A stretch of 64,000 nt of DNA from Longimicrobium terrae (GCF_014202995.1 NZ_JACHIA010000014.1:62001-126000), one strand, 5' to 3'. Shown: positions 43,581 to 54,516, numbered from the stretch's first letter. Numbers and translations: made by a program. The notes: generated by a model not told the origin, from the letters alone.

Positions 43581-44984
43581 TCAACTAGTGCCATTCGTAG
43601 CGGGGAAATTGCGGACCTGCGCACGGGCGTGCCCTGATAGTTGCAGATGAATCAAGACCCGTAGCGTCTCACTCGCGAGCTTCACATGGCCTCTGAGGTT
43701 CTCGTCTCTGACGATCAAACCAGCATCTTCCAACCGTCTCCAAGCCTCACTGATCTCGTGCGTGGAAACTTTTATGCTGTCCGTGATGTCCGCACTGTCG
43801 ACCCACTGCTCCGAAATAGCTGCTACTTTCGTGAGCAGGGTCCAACGACAATCAAGTGCACGAGCCGAGTATCCATCAGTCCAACCATAACGAATGCCCA
43901 ACGTGGCTAAAGCGCCATTCTCGTTATATGTGCCGTCTTGGACATCCTCGTCGTCGATAAAGTAGTCCTCATCTACGTCAAACGCGGCGTGAGCGAAACG
44001 TTGAAGAAGATGAGGTATACCTTGAGCCATCCGGACGATTCTAAGCCGAGCTGATGCAGTAATCAGCGTTCGACGGCCATTCTCCCTATTCCCTTCCTCC
44101 AAAGTCTTATCGATAATGACCGTGCTTTCCCAATCCTTTAATCTCTGCAGATGAATAATCTCGAATAGACCCAAAGCAGCTGGGTGGCTATTCCTGAGGA
44201 TGGGAAGCATTTCAGGTAGCCCAGCGACTCCAATCATGAAATGCCTGCAGCCAAGGCTGTCCAGACGCCCCAGTAACAGTTTCAAAAATGACCCAAGTCG
44301 TAGCTCAGGCGACGAGTTCTCAGCTTCGTCGATGAGGAGGAGGACACCATCGTAGTGTGCACGAAGGCGCTGGTCCGGGTCCGTAAGGGCTTGGATTGTC
44401 TCCGCTAGTTTGTAAGCAAACCTCTCGTTCGCAATAAGATCTTCCTGATGTGAAGGATCTCGAATACTTACCCCCGCAACCTCAATGCGACGGACGAGGG
44501 CCCAAAGATCAGCTAGAAATGCTCGCGTTTTTTCTGATTCTGTGAGTTTCTTCTCCAATCCCAAGATGATCTTAGATAGAAGTGCTGTTTGCGTAGTCGA
44601 AGAATCAACGTCCGTGTCTATCACAAGATAGCTGAAGCCCTTCGAAACCCTGCCTTCTGCGAGTGCTTTAAGGTAGAACAATAAGGATGATTTGCCGAAA
44701 CCGCGCTCACCGACCACCAAGAAATTCCGTGGTTGACCAGAACGCGTGTGGACTAATGCCTCTATCATCCTTGTCAGTTCCTCTTGACGTCCGATAAACA
44801 TCCCAGGCGAAATCGGCCGAGTAGGACTAAACGGATTCAAGCGGGCGGAGGCAGCAGCCGCGAGGACGTCGAGATCATCCGGAGAGAAGGCAAGTTGACG
44901 TATGACCTCTGCACGCTCTTCATCTGGCAAGTCGCCAGTGATCAAGGCGGCCAGTCGCTCATCATCAATAGGATGGATGTTCAT
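43581..44984 (-). CDS. P-loop ATPase of the AAA/STAND type
   Basis: A 467-aa soluble protein. Residues about 1-50 look like a short helical anti-sigma-type start (DDERLAALITGDLP) but without zinc Cys. A nucleotide domain follows: Walker A VGERGFGKSS and Walker B LLLIDEAEN, with an Orc1/Cdc6-like lid. A winged-helix-type C-terminus (ISEAWRRLEDAGLIVRDE) may bind DNA or protein. Codon use is much less GC-rich than its neighbours. The start ATG 44984 is preferred to the upstream one at 45089. It is downstream of a sigma factor gene in the same direction. Confidence 0.8.
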   Translation of the reverse strand: MNIHPIDDERLAALITGDLPDEERAEVIRQLAFSPDDLDVLAAAASARLNPFSPTRPISPGMFIGRQEELTRMIEALVHTRSGQPRNFLVVGERGFGKSSLLFYLKALAEGRVSKGFSYLVIDTDVDSSTTQTALLSKIILGLEKKLTESEKTRAFLADLWALVRRIEVAGVSIRDPSHQEDLIANERFAYKLAETIQALTDPDQRLRAHYDGVLLLIDEAENSSPELRLGSFLKLLLGRLDSLGCRHFMIGVAGLPEMLPILRNSHPAALGLFEIIHLQRLKDWESTVIIDKTLEEGNRENGRRTLITASARLRIVRMAQGIPHLLQRFAHAAFDVDEDYFIDDEDVQDGTYNENGALATLGIRYGWTDGYSARALDCRWTLLTKVAAISEQWVDSADITDSIKVSTHEISEAWRRLEDAGLIVRDENLRGHVKLASETLRVLIHLQLSGHARAQVRNFPATNGTS

Positions 44985-45072
44985 CTTCTCAATCCCACGA
45001 TCTTTACAACTCCGAAGAGAATCGCACACGAGGGAATCGACAGAGAAGATGGCCAATGGGTAGTTAGTGCCA

Positions 45073-45876
45073 TCATAGCTCGGCCTCAATCAAGCCTGCT
45101 ACGTCTCTCGATGTGATCCCGGCACGCTCCAATTCTGGTCGTAATGCCGAAATCAGGCGCTCTATCCGGCGGTACAGTGGCTTGGGCTCGACCCCGAGTA
45201 CACGGGCTATGTCGGGTATGGAAAAGCCCCGGAGCAACCTCATCTGCAGTATCACAGAGTCTTCGGGGTCCAGCAACGTCAACGCTCGTTGTAGCGCTTC
45301 CACAACTCGCGCTTGTTCATCTCGGTCCTCTTTAGAGATGAGAGCGTCATCGGCTGAAGTTCTGCCGGAAAGGTGCTCCGTGTTCAGGGGTAACAGCGTT
45401 GGCCGTAGCGGTTGCCGTAGCGGTTGCCGGTCCGGAAGCAGAGATGCCAAACGGACAAGTTCCCGCTCCTCCGGGAGATCTGGTTCCGAGTGCTGTAGCC
45501 TACTAATGGCTTCAGGAAGAGTGTAGCCGTGAGCATAGATGAGCCGTTCCAATCGAACAGCCACCGAACCTAAGCGCAAAGCAACGGCGGAAGGCCTCCA
45601 TCTCCCGCTGTTGATCCGTTGATATTCTTGGAACAGCCGAGAAACGGCTACCATAAGGAAAACAGCAAACGCACTATTACCTCGCCAATGCCGGAAAACG
45701 GCGTATTCATCCGCAATCAAGCGGGTTTTAATCCAAGAGCCAACATCGTCAGTCTCGTCGAAATCAAGCCCTGCACGTCTTCCAAGCAGACCGATAGCTC
45801 GTTCGATCGTGTGGAGATTAGCGACGAATAGCTGTTCAGCTTCGATCCGATCAATCATTGCATCCTGTCGGTGCAT
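45073..45876 (-). CDS. RNA polymerase sigma factor (ECF-like)
   Basis: A 267-aa protein. Region 2 appears as WIKTRLIADEYAVFRHWRG...FLMVAVSRLFQEYQR, and region 4 at the end as LLDPEDSVILQMRLLRGFS with the helix-turn-helix PDIARVLGVEPKPLYRRIERL. A spacer of about 85 residues lies between them, longer than in plain ECF factors. It is the likely first gene of a two-gene operon with the ATPase. Lower GC than the flanks suggests transfer. Confidence 0.85.
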   Translation of the reverse strand: MHRQDAMIDRIEAEQLFVANLHTIERAIGLLGRRAGLDFDETDDVGSWIKTRLIADEYAVFRHWRGNSAFAVFLMVAVSRLFQEYQRINSGRWRPSAVALRLGSVAVRLERLIYAHGYTLPEAISRLQHSEPDLPEERELVRLASLLPDRQPLRQPLRPTLLPLNTEHLSGRTSADDALISKEDRDEQARVVEALQRALTLLDPEDSVILQMRLLRGFSIPDIARVLGVEPKPLYRRIERLISALRPELERAGITSRDVAGLIEAEL

Positions 45877-46005
45877 GTCGCCCAGAGCAGGGCACTAGAC
45901 TTTTCGACCCTCTCATCCCTGTACTGTGGCAATCTATTTCAAAGCATGAGTAAAGCGGAACCAGCTAGCAGCCGCTTGAACCACAGAGATTGTTCCCCGC
46001 GACCT

Positions 46006-46038
46006 CAACGGCCCGGCGATCGCTTCGCCGGGCCGTTG
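46006..46038. terminator. Hairpin downstream of the NTF2-like gene
   Basis: A perfect 14-bp stem (46006-46019 and 46025-46038) with a 5-base loop lies 63 bases past the stop of the minus-strand NTF2-like gene. No T-run follows on that strand, so it may act with Rho or as an RNA stabiliser. Confidence 0.65.
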
Positions 46039-46101
46039 GCGCCTCCAACTTACTGCCTGAGGCTCAGCGGGTCGAGCGGGCTGCCGCCCGATGGACGTGG
46101 C

Positions 46102-46632
46102 TCAGCGGGGCCAGGCGGGGCCGCAGCCGGTCTGCTGATACGTGTCGCTCACGTTCAGCAGCTTCCAGCTTCCGCCGCGGCGGGCAAGGTGGAACGCGTC
46201 GTATCCGCAGTGCGTAACGGCGCCGTCGCGGCGCACCTGGTACTCGGCCCACACCATGGCCAGGTCGCCGCTCACGTGCACCACCTCGTTGCGCAGCGGC
46301 TCGTCGATGCCGGGCTGGTCGGCGCGCGTGGCCACGCGAATGAATTCCGCGCCCGTCAGCACCACCACCCGCGTCGCGCCCTCGCGCGTGGGCCGCAGCA
46401 GCGTGATGCGCGTGAGCGAGTCCACGTACTGATGCATGGCGACGGTGTCCTTCATCCGCAGCGCGTCCGTAAAGCCATGGACGGCGGCGAGCACGGCGCC
46501 GCGCTCCTGCTCCGTGGTTTCGCGCGCGCCGGTGCCGGCCGCGGCGGGCGTCGTCTGGGCAAGCGCGGTGCGCGGCAGGACGGCGGCGGCGAACAGCGGA
46601 AGCAGCAGCAGGGCGAGGTGGCGTGTGCGCAT
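46102..46632 (-). CDS. Secreted NTF2-like protein
   Basis: A 176-aa protein with a signal peptide (residues 1-25, ending TALAQ). The mature part has the NTF2/SnoaL-like alpha-beta cone pattern: [20 protein letters not shown], then a strand-rich part with [20 protein letters not shown] and [14 protein letters not shown]. No catalytic residues can be assigned. It stands between the sigma-factor island and the first leader-peptide gene. Confidence 0.82.
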   Translation of the reverse strand: MRTRHLALLLLPLFAAAVLPRTALAQTTPAAAGTGARETTEQERGAVLAAVHGFTDALRMKDTVAMHQYVDSLTRITLLRPTREGATRVVVLTGAEFIRVATRADQPGIDEPLRNEVVHVSGDLAMVWAEYQVRRDGAVTHCGYDAFHLARRGGSWKLLNVSDTYQQTGCGPAWPR

Positions 46633-46769
46633 GGGCGTATGTGTTCGGTGGGGAGATCGAGTCCGCCGCCCGGGGATGGACGGCGGAGGTCGTGCAGCAG
46701 AAGCGGACGGAAACTATGCGTCTACGCGTTCTGCCGCCAATCCCCCGGCGAGTACGGCGTCGCTGGACG

Positions 46770-46808
46770 ACGACGGCCCCGGCGAGAAGATCTCGCCGGG
46801 GCCGTCGT
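46770..46808. terminator. Strong hairpin after the first leader-peptide gene
   Basis: An 18-bp perfect stem (46770-46787 and 46791-46808) with a 3-base loop lies 30 bases past the minus-strand peptide gene. No T-run follows. Confidence 0.75.
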
Positions 46809-46838
46809 GCTTGCTCCGTCCGGTGCCGGGTCAGCGGC

Positions 46839-47018
46839 TCAGGCCACGCACGGCGAGGAATAGGTGTTGGGGCGCTCGATGGGGCGTGTCTGCGTGTTGT
46901 ACAGGATCGATGCCGCGTACACGCCGTCGGCCCCTACCATGCCGGCCGGATCGCCGAACTCCGGCTGCATGACCGTCGTTTCCACTTCCAGCTTTTCCAG
47001 ATCCAGATTCATCCGCAT
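46839..47018 (-). CDS. Short peptide with pinensin-like leader
   Basis: A 59-aa peptide with a strong aggagga ribosome site before ATG 47018. The start [15 protein letters not shown] matches the leader type of the other four peptide genes in the window (LxLxxLxVES). Its core has one Cys only (SSPCVA) and many Ser/Thr/Tyr. No modification enzyme is near. It may be a degenerate or different member of the same family. Confidence 0.7.
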   Translation of the reverse strand: MRMNLDLEKLEVETTVMQPEFGDPAGMVGADGVYAASILYNTQTRPIERPNTYSSPCVA

Positions 47019-47303
47019 GGTGTCCTCCTGGTTCAGTGTGGTGAATCGTGTCGTTATAGGATAGGGAAAAGACGGGTGGATTGTCAATCCCGGTCGGCTC
47101 GGTTTTCGGGCCGCCGCGCATTGCGAAGCACCGCTTATCACCCTGAGAACCTGTGCCTCGTTTATCCGCCGGCACCCTCGGGATACCTTTCGCGACAACG
47201 AGGTGCGGGCGATCGGCCCGGCCCCGGGCGTGCTGTACGGGATGTGCACCGTTGCGGCGCATCCGGTACGCGGCGGCACATCATCAACGGCGGGAGACGT
47301 ACG

Positions 47304-48757
<1,454 letters not shown>

Positions 48758-48849
48758 TCGGGACTGTGCGCGCGCGGGCATTGCGCGTGCGGTGGTCGCG
48801 GCCGGCAATCGAAGCTTTGTTCAATCACCCGCGCGCCTGATCTGATCAC

Positions 48850-49923
48850 ATGCCAGCCAACATCGGCTACGCCACCAAGGGACCCAGGAAGCCCCTTCGC
48901 CCGTATGCGTTCGACCGCAACCCCGTGGGGCCGCAGGACGTACGCATCCAGATCAGGTTCTGCGGGGTGTGCCGTTCCGACATCCACCAGGCGCGCGACG
49001 AGTGGGGCGGACCGCTGGCCACCCACTACCCCTGGATGCCCGGCCACGAGATCGTGGGCATCGTGGCGGAAGTGGGCGGCGAGGTGCGCGCGCACGCCGT
49101 GGGTGACCGCGTGGGCGTGGGCTGCATGATCTACTGGGGCGCCGAGGACCAGCGTGGCAAGCCGGACGAGCAGTACCAGAACCCGCCCGCCGTCTTTACC
49201 TACAACGCGGTGGACGAAAAGACGGGCGAGATCACCTTCGGCGGCTACTCCGACGAGATCGTGGTGAACGAGCACTTCGTGCTGCGCATTCCCGACGCGA
49301 TCCCGCTGGAAAAGGCGGCGCCCATCCTGTGCGCGGGCGTGACCACCTGGTCTCCGCTGCGGCACTGGGAGATCGGCGCCGGACATGTCGTGGGCGTGGC
49401 GGGAATCGGTGGCCTGGGGCACATGGCCGTGCAGCTTGCCAAGGCGCGCGGGGCGCAGAAGGTGGTGGCGCTCACCACGACGGCGGACAAGCGGGACGAG
49501 GCGCTGCGGCTGGGCGCGGACGAGGTGGTGGTGATGAGCGAGAAGGAGCAGGTGGAGGCGCACGCCGCGTCGTTCGACTTCATCCTTTCCACCATCCCCG
49601 AAGCGTTCGACATGAAGCCGTATCTGTCGATGGTGAAGCACGATGGCACGCTGGTCACGGTCGGAACGCTGGTCCCTACGCCAAAGGAAGCCATCGACCT
49701 GGCCGCGGTCAGCATGACGCGCGTCCGCATCGCGGGATCGATGATCGGCAGCATCGCCGAAACGCAGGAGGTGCTGGACTTCTGCGCCGAGCACGGCATC
49801 GCGTCCGACGTGCAGGTGATCCCCATCGACCAGATCAACGAGGCGTTCGAGCAGGTGGTGGCGAAGGAAGCCCGCTTCCGGTACGTCATCGACAACTCCA
49901 CTCTTCCCAGCAAGGACCAGTGA
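48850..49923 (+). CDS. Zinc alcohol dehydrogenase (CAD/YahK-like) without structural zinc site
   Basis: A 357-aa medium-chain dehydrogenase. The catalytic zinc ligands are visible (CGVCRSD, GHE, and C in PILCAGVT), and the NADP fold has GIGGLGHMAVQLAK. The lobe that normally holds four structural-zinc Cys (about residues 95-115) reads CMIYWGAEDQRGKPDE and has lost them. Related enzymes reduce aldehydes such as cinnamaldehyde. The stop overlaps the next start (ATGA-type). Confidence 0.9.
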   Translation: MPANIGYATKGPRKPLRPYAFDRNPVGPQDVRIQIRFCGVCRSDIHQARDEWGGPLATHYPWMPGHEIVGIVAEVGGEVRAHAVGDRVGVGCMIYWGAEDQRGKPDEQYQNPPAVFTYNAVDEKTGEITFGGYSDEIVVNEHFVLRIPDAIPLEKAAPILCAGVTTWSPLRHWEIGAGHVVGVAGIGGLGHMAVQLAKARGAQKVVALTTTADKRDEALRLGADEVVVMSEKEQVEAHAASFDFILSTIPEAFDMKPYLSMVKHDGTLVTVGTLVPTPKEAIDLAAVSMTRVRIAGSMIGSIAETQEVLDFCAEHGIASDVQVIPIDQINEAFEQVVAKEARFRYVIDNSTLPSKDQ

Positions 49924-50621
49924 TGGCGGATTCCGATTCGCGGCCGCGTGTCATCTGCCACATGATGACGTCGGTGGACGGGCGCATCGTGGTGGATGGA
50001 TGGCCGATTTCGCCGGAGGAGCGGCGGCATTACGAGCAGGTGCACGCCAGCTACGACGCGGACGGGTGGATCTGCGGCCGCGTGACGATGGAGCCGTTCG
50101 CCGGCGGCCTGCGGTCCGATGCCGAGGTCGCGCGCGAGCACCCGGGTGGCGGCGCGAGGGACGATTTCCGCGCGCCGGGCGAGTTCGATTCGTTCGTGTT
50201 CGCCGTCGACGCGAGCGGGCGGCTGGCGTGGGAGTCCGGCGACATCGAGGGCGATCACGTGGTCGCCATCCTGACAGAGCGCGTGTCGGACGAGTACCTG
50301 GCGTTTCTGCGGGAGCGCGGTGTGTCGTACCTGCTCGCCGGCGCGGCGGAGGTGGATCTGCCACTCGCGCTGCGGAAGATCGCGTCCGGCTTCGGGGTGC
50401 AGACGCTGATGCTGGAGGGCGGCGGGCGGATCAACGGCGGGATGCTGCGCGCGGGGCTGATCGATGAGGTGAGCCTGCTGCTGGCGCCGGTGGTGGACGG
50501 GCGCATGGGCACGCCCGCCCTCTTTGACGACGATGAGGATTGCACGCCGTACCGCCTGTCGCTGGAGGGCGTCGAGCAGCGCGAAGGCGGCTTCCTCTGG
50601 CTCCGCTACCGCGTCTCGTAG
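49923..50621 (+). CDS. RibD C-terminal / dihydrofolate-reductase-like reductase
   Basis: A 232-aa protein with the RibD-C fold: MMTSVDGRIVVDGW near the N-terminus, then WICGRVTMEPF and LMLEGGGRINGGMLRAGLIDEVSLLLAP, the typical NADPH/substrate loops. It lacks the deaminase half of RibD, so a stand-alone reductase role is likely; riboflavin synthesis is not proven. It overlaps the dehydrogenase gene by 1 base and ends at a strong terminator. Confidence 0.9.
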   Translation: MADSDSRPRVICHMMTSVDGRIVVDGWPISPEERRHYEQVHASYDADGWICGRVTMEPFAGGLRSDAEVAREHPGGGARDDFRAPGEFDSFVFAVDASGRLAWESGDIEGDHVVAILTERVSDEYLAFLRERGVSYLLAGAAEVDLPLALRKIASGFGVQTLMLEGGGRINGGMLRAGLIDEVSLLLAPVVDGRMGTPALFDDDEDCTPYRLSLEGVEQREGGFLWLRYRVS

Positions 50622-50640
50622 CGCGCGGCCACGCGACGAA

Positions 50641-50672
50641 AACGGCCGGAGAGCACCCGCTCTCCGGCCGTT
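50641..50672. terminator. Intrinsic-type terminator
   Basis: A perfect 14-bp stem (50641-50654 and 50659-50672), 4-base loop, followed by ttctgtcttgtt. It ends the redox operon. Confidence 0.88.
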
Positions 50673-50755
50673 CTGTCTTGTTCCTGAATCATCGTTTAGA
50701 AACGCTCTCTCGTCACACTTCCCGCCACATCCCCAGGTCACGCCCCTCCACCTGG

Positions 50756-50970
50756 CATCCTGAGCGAAGCGCCTCCCCAGACTTTCCGCCACCCCGAGCC
50801 ATGGCGCGAAGTAGAAGGATCTTGCCACGGCGGATGCGGATCGCGCGGCAGGTGGGGAATCGGTTCAGACTCGCACCAACGTGCTCGTGGCCGGCGATGT
50901 GGCAAGATCCTTCGACTCGCTGCAAATGACCGTGCAGCCGAAAGTTCGGCATGGCCGCTCGCTCAGGATG
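50756..50970. repeat. Nested inverted repeat element
   Basis: Outer arms catcctgagcg (50756-50766) and cgctcaggatg (50960-50970), and inner arms gaaggatcttgccac (50814-50828) and gtggcaagatccttc (50899-50913) are exact reverse complements. Similar words (atccttcg, cctcaggatgacgcc) recur at 63601-63672 and at the very start of the window. It looks like a dispersed intergenic element with no gene inside. Confidence 0.8.
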
Positions 50971-51211
50971 ACATACCCTGGGGCGTTAGCCACTGGCGGC
51001 GCGCCAGGTAATCCCGAGAAACCACAGCGCCACTTGGCGCATCAGCGCCTGATTCCGCGCCCGCCGCCCCCGGCGTCTGTTGAGGCACCGGGCTGCGCTG
51101 CCCAAGCGCCTGAATCCGCGAATTCCGCGGGCCTCTTCCGCCCGTCCGCGAACGCACAATCGAGGCGCTTGACAGGACAGGTGGTGCTCGTCTATACTCA
51201 GACCACAAGAT

Positions 51212-51380
51212 ATAGTGGTCTGGTCGCACTCCTCGCGGAGTGCGTGAAAAGGGAACCCGGTGCGAATCCGGGGCGGCCCCGCCGCTGTGAGGGAGGACGA
51301 CGGAGAGCATATACGCCACTGCGGGCAACCGCGGGAAGGCGCTCTCCCGAGGATGAATCCCGAGCCAGAAGACCTGCCAG
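51212..51380 (+). promoter_or_regulatory. Adenosylcobalamin riboswitch
   Basis: The conserved blocks of the cobalamin aptamer occur in order: gggaacccggtgcgaatcc, ggggcggccccgccgctgtgag, then gccactgc...gggaaggc, and the closing gagccagaagacctgcc. The arrangement and spacing match the family (RF00174). It sits 262 bases before the nrdA start and should lower expression when AdoCbl is present. A terminator follows. Confidence 0.95.
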
Positions 51381-51514
51381 AGCACGGAGCCCGTAGTGTC
51401 CCTCGTGGGAAGGGGAACGGGAAAGAAGCGTCCCGGCAGGAAGGGGTGACGCGGCCGCCGCATCCATACGGGTGCGGAGCGCCGCCGTCCTCTCCGTCAC
51501 GCCGGGCCGCATCG

Positions 51515-51551
51515 GGCTCCGGGCGCACTGCGCCTGGGGCCTTTGTGTTTT
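51515..51551 (+). terminator. Terminator hairpin in the riboswitch leader
   Basis: Arms ggctccgggcgc and gcgcctggggcc around an act loop (one mismatch, one G-T pair) are followed by tttgtgtttt. This is the likely expression platform: when the riboswitch is occupied, transcription would stop before nrdA at 51642. Confidence 0.75.
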
Positions 51552-51641
51552 CCGCCATCCGCGCACCCGCCGCGAGGGCGGGGGCACGCCCGCGCACCGT
51601 TCCCACAGGGGAGACCGCCACCCCGTTCAGGAGCCGCGACC

Positions 51642-54485
51642 GTGACCGACCTCGTTCTGCCCTTCGCCCCGCCCGCGCCCGGCACTCCCGCCGGCTCCCC
51701 GACAAGCTTTACGCACGTTCAGAAACGCGACGGACGGCTGGTTCCGTACGATCGCGACCGCATTGCGCACGCCGTGGAAATGGCGTTCCGCGCCGAGGCC
51801 GGCGTACCCTATCCCGACGCGCTCGACTCGGAAATCGACGACGCGGTGGAGCGCGTGACCACCGGCGCCGAGGCCGCGCTCGCCATCGAAGCGGCGGGCG
51901 GCGAGCGCATCGGCATTGAAAGCATCCAGGACGAAGTGGAGCGGCAGCTGATGGCGGGCGGCCACTTTTCCGTCGCGCGGCGCTTTATCGTCTATCGCGA
52001 GGCGCGGGCGCGCGGCCGGGCGGAGCGGCGCATCCGCATTCGCGAGGCGGACGGGCGCGAGTCGGTGCTGGACCGCGCCGTTCTGCGCTCCGCCATCACC
52101 GAAGCCGCCACCGGGCTGGGTCCTTCCGTCGACGTGGAGGGCGTGTACCGCGACATGGTGGCGGGCCTGTACGACGGCGTGTCGCGCGAGGAGATCGGCA
52201 GGGCGGGGGTGATGGCGGCCCGCGCGCGGACGGAGCGCGAGCCGGAGTACGCGTACCTGGCCGCGCGGCTGCTGCTGACGCAGGTGTACGCCGAGGCGCT
52301 GGGCGCGCCCGTGGCCCTGCACGACATGGAGCGGCTGTACGGCGCCCGCTTTGGCGCGTACCTGCGCCGCGGCGTGGACGCCGGGCTGCTGAACCCGGCG
52401 CTGCTGGAGTTTGACGTGCCGTGCTTGGCGGGCGAACTGCGGGCGGAGCGCGACCGCGCCTTTGCCTTCATGGGCGTGCAGACGCTGTACGACCGCTACC
52501 TGCTGCACGACGCCGACACCCGCTTCGAGCTGCCGCAGTGGTTCTGGATGCGCGTCGCCATGGGCCTCGCGCTGGCGGAAAAGGCGGCGGAGCGGACGGA
52601 GCGCGCCATCGAATTCTACGGCGTGCTGTCCACCTTCCGCTTCTGTTCATCCACCCCCACGCTGTTCAACGCCGGCACGCGGCATCCGCAGCTTTCGTCG
52701 TGCTTTCTTACCAGCGTGCAGGACGACCTGGGCGACATCTTCAAGGCCATCCGCGACGACGCCCTGCTCAGCAAGTGGAGTGGCGGGCTGGGCAACGACT
52801 GGACGCCGGTGCGCGCGCTGGGCTCGCGCATCCGCGGGACCAACGGCCGCAGCCAGGGCGTGATCCCCTTCCTCAAGGTGGCCAACGACACCGCCGTGGC
52901 GGTCAACCAGGGCGGCAAACGGCAGGGCGCCATCTGCGCCTACCTGGAAACGTGGCACCTGGACCTGGAAGAGTTCCTGGAACTGCGCAAGAACACGGGG
53001 GATGACCGGCGCCGTACGCACGACATGCACACGGCGCACTGGATTCCCGACCTGTTCATGAAGCGCGTGCGCGAAGACGGGCCGTGGACGCTCTTCAGCC
53101 CCAGCGACACGCCGGACCTGCACGACCTGTACGGCGCCGCCTTCGACACCCGCTACGCCGAGTACGAGCGGATGGCGGATGACGGGCGGATTGTGCTGCA
53201 CAAGCGGGTGCGCGCGTCCGAGCTGTGGCGGAAGATGCTTTCCATGCTGTTCGAAACGGGGCATCCCTGGCTGACGTGGAAGGACCCGTCCAACGTGCGC
53301 TCGCCGCAGGACCACGCCGGCGTCGTCCACAACTCCAACCTGTGCACCGAGATCCTGCTCAACACCAGCCGGGACGAGGCGGCGGTGTGCAACCTGGGCA
53401 GCATCAACCTGGCCGCGCACACCGGGCCCGGGGGGCTGAACGCGGAGCGACTTGCCGCCACCGTTCGGACTGCCGTGCGCATGCTGGACAACGTGATCGA
53501 CATCAACCTCTACCCCATTCCCGAGGCGGAGGCGGCCAACCTGCGCCACCGTCCCGTCGGCCTGGGGATCATGGGATTCCAGGACGCGCTGCACCGCCTG
53601 GGCCTCTCCTACGCGTCCGACGAAGCCGTGGAGTTCGCGGACGAGAGCATGGAACTGGTGTCGTGGCACGCCATCCTGGGCTCGGCGGAGCTGGCGGCGG
53701 AACGCGGGGCGTACGCGAGCTACGCGGGCAGCAAGTGGGACCGCGGGCTGCTCCCCATCGACACCATCGATCTGCTGCAGGCGGAGCGCGGGCTTCCGGT
53801 GGACGTGGCGCGCGGCGGGCGGCTGGACTGGACGCCGGTGCGCAACGCGGTGGCCGCGCACGGGATGCGCAACAGCAACATGCTGGCGATCGCGCCGACG
53901 GCGACGATCAGCAACATCTGCGACGTCGCGCAGTCCATCGAGCCCACGTACAAGAACCTGTACGCCAAGAGCAACCTGTCCGGCGACTTTACGGTCATCA
54001 ACCGCCACCTGGTGGACGATCTGCGCGCGCTGGGATTGTGGGACGCGGAGATGGTGGAGGACCTGAAGTACCACGACGGCTCGGTGCAGGAGATCGCCCG
54101 CGTACCACAGGAACTGCGCGACCGCTACCGCACCGCGTTCGAGATCGACGCCGAGTGGCTGATCCGCTGCGCCGCGCGCCGGCAGAAGTGGATCGACATG
54201 GCGCAGTCGCTGAACCTGTACCTGGACCGGCCCAGCGGCCGCCGCCTGAGCGAGATGTACATGCTGGCGTGGGAATGCGGCCTCAAGACCACGTACTACC
54301 TGCGCACGGTGGGCGCGGGCGGCGTGGAGGCCAGCACGGTGGACGTGAACCGGCGCGGACTTCAGCCCCGGTGGATGAAGTCCGTCAGCGCCTCGTCCGA
54401 CGTGCGCGTGGAGCGGGGAAGCGACCCGGCGCCGCTGCCGGCGGAGGCGTGCAGCCTGGATGGGGATTGCGAAGCGTGCCAGTGA
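51642..54485 (+). CDS. nrdA: Ribonucleoside-diphosphate reductase large subunit
   Basis: A 947-aa class I large subunit, start GTG 51642 after a caggag ribosome site. An ATP-cone near residues 20-110 (VQKRDGRLVPYDRDRI) is followed by a second, weaker one (about 120-210). Catalytic segments include FCSSTPTLFNAGT and SSCFLTSVQDD (active-site Cys), NLCTEILLNTS with the Cys radical site, and ANLRHRPVGLGIMGFQD. The C-terminus ends CSLDGDCEACQ, the redox pair for thioredoxin-type recharging. It makes deoxynucleotides with NrdB. Length and two cones fit the NrdAz subtype that pairs with Mn/Fe small subunits. Confidence 0.95.
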   Translation: MTDLVLPFAPPAPGTPAGSPTSFTHVQKRDGRLVPYDRDRIAHAVEMAFRAEAGVPYPDALDSEIDDAVERVTTGAEAALAIEAAGGERIGIESIQDEVERQLMAGGHFSVARRFIVYREARARGRAERRIRIREADGRESVLDRAVLRSAITEAATGLGPSVDVEGVYRDMVAGLYDGVSREEIGRAGVMAARARTEREPEYAYLAARLLLTQVYAEALGAPVALHDMERLYGARFGAYLRRGVDAGLLNPALLEFDVPCLAGELRAERDRAFAFMGVQTLYDRYLLHDADTRFELPQWFWMRVAMGLALAEKAAERTERAIEFYGVLSTFRFCSSTPTLFNAGTRHPQLSSCFLTSVQDDLGDIFKAIRDDALLSKWSGGLGNDWTPVRALGSRIRGTNGRSQGVIPFLKVANDTAVAVNQGGKRQGAICAYLETWHLDLEEFLELRKNTGDDRRRTHDMHTAHWIPDLFMKRVREDGPWTLFSPSDTPDLHDLYGAAFDTRYAEYERMADDGRIVLHKRVRASELWRKMLSMLFETGHPWLTWKDPSNVRSPQDHAGVVHNSNLCTEILLNTSRDEAAVCNLGSINLAAHTGPGGLNAERLAATVRTAVRMLDNVIDINLYPIPEAEAANLRHRPVGLGIMGFQDALHRLGLSYASDEAVEFADESMELVSWHAILGSAELAAERGAYASYAGSKWDRGLLPIDTIDLLQAERGLPVDVARGGRLDWTPVRNAVAAHGMRNSNMLAIAPTATISNICDVAQSIEPTYKNLYAKSNLSGDFTVINRHLVDDLRALGLWDAEMVEDLKYHDGSVQEIARVPQELRDRYRTAFEIDAEWLIRCAARRQKWIDMAQSLNLYLDRPSGRRLSEMYMLAWECGLKTTYYLRTVGAGGVEASTVDVNRRGLQPRWMKSVSASSDVRVERGSDPAPLPAEACSLDGDCEACQ

Positions 54486-54516
54486 GGGAATAGGGAATAG
54501 GGGATAGGGAATAGGA
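54486..54516. repeat. Short ggaatag tandem repeat
   Basis: Four imperfect copies of ggaatag/gggatag directly after the nrdA stop. Simple-sequence repeats of this type are common in intergenic DNA; no function is suggested. Confidence 0.85.

Noticed and set aside
51212-54485. The B12 riboswitch suggested a class II (B12-dependent) reductase
   Set aside because: The gene has ATP-cones and a C-terminal CxxC-type pair, and an NrdB gene follows, so it is class I.
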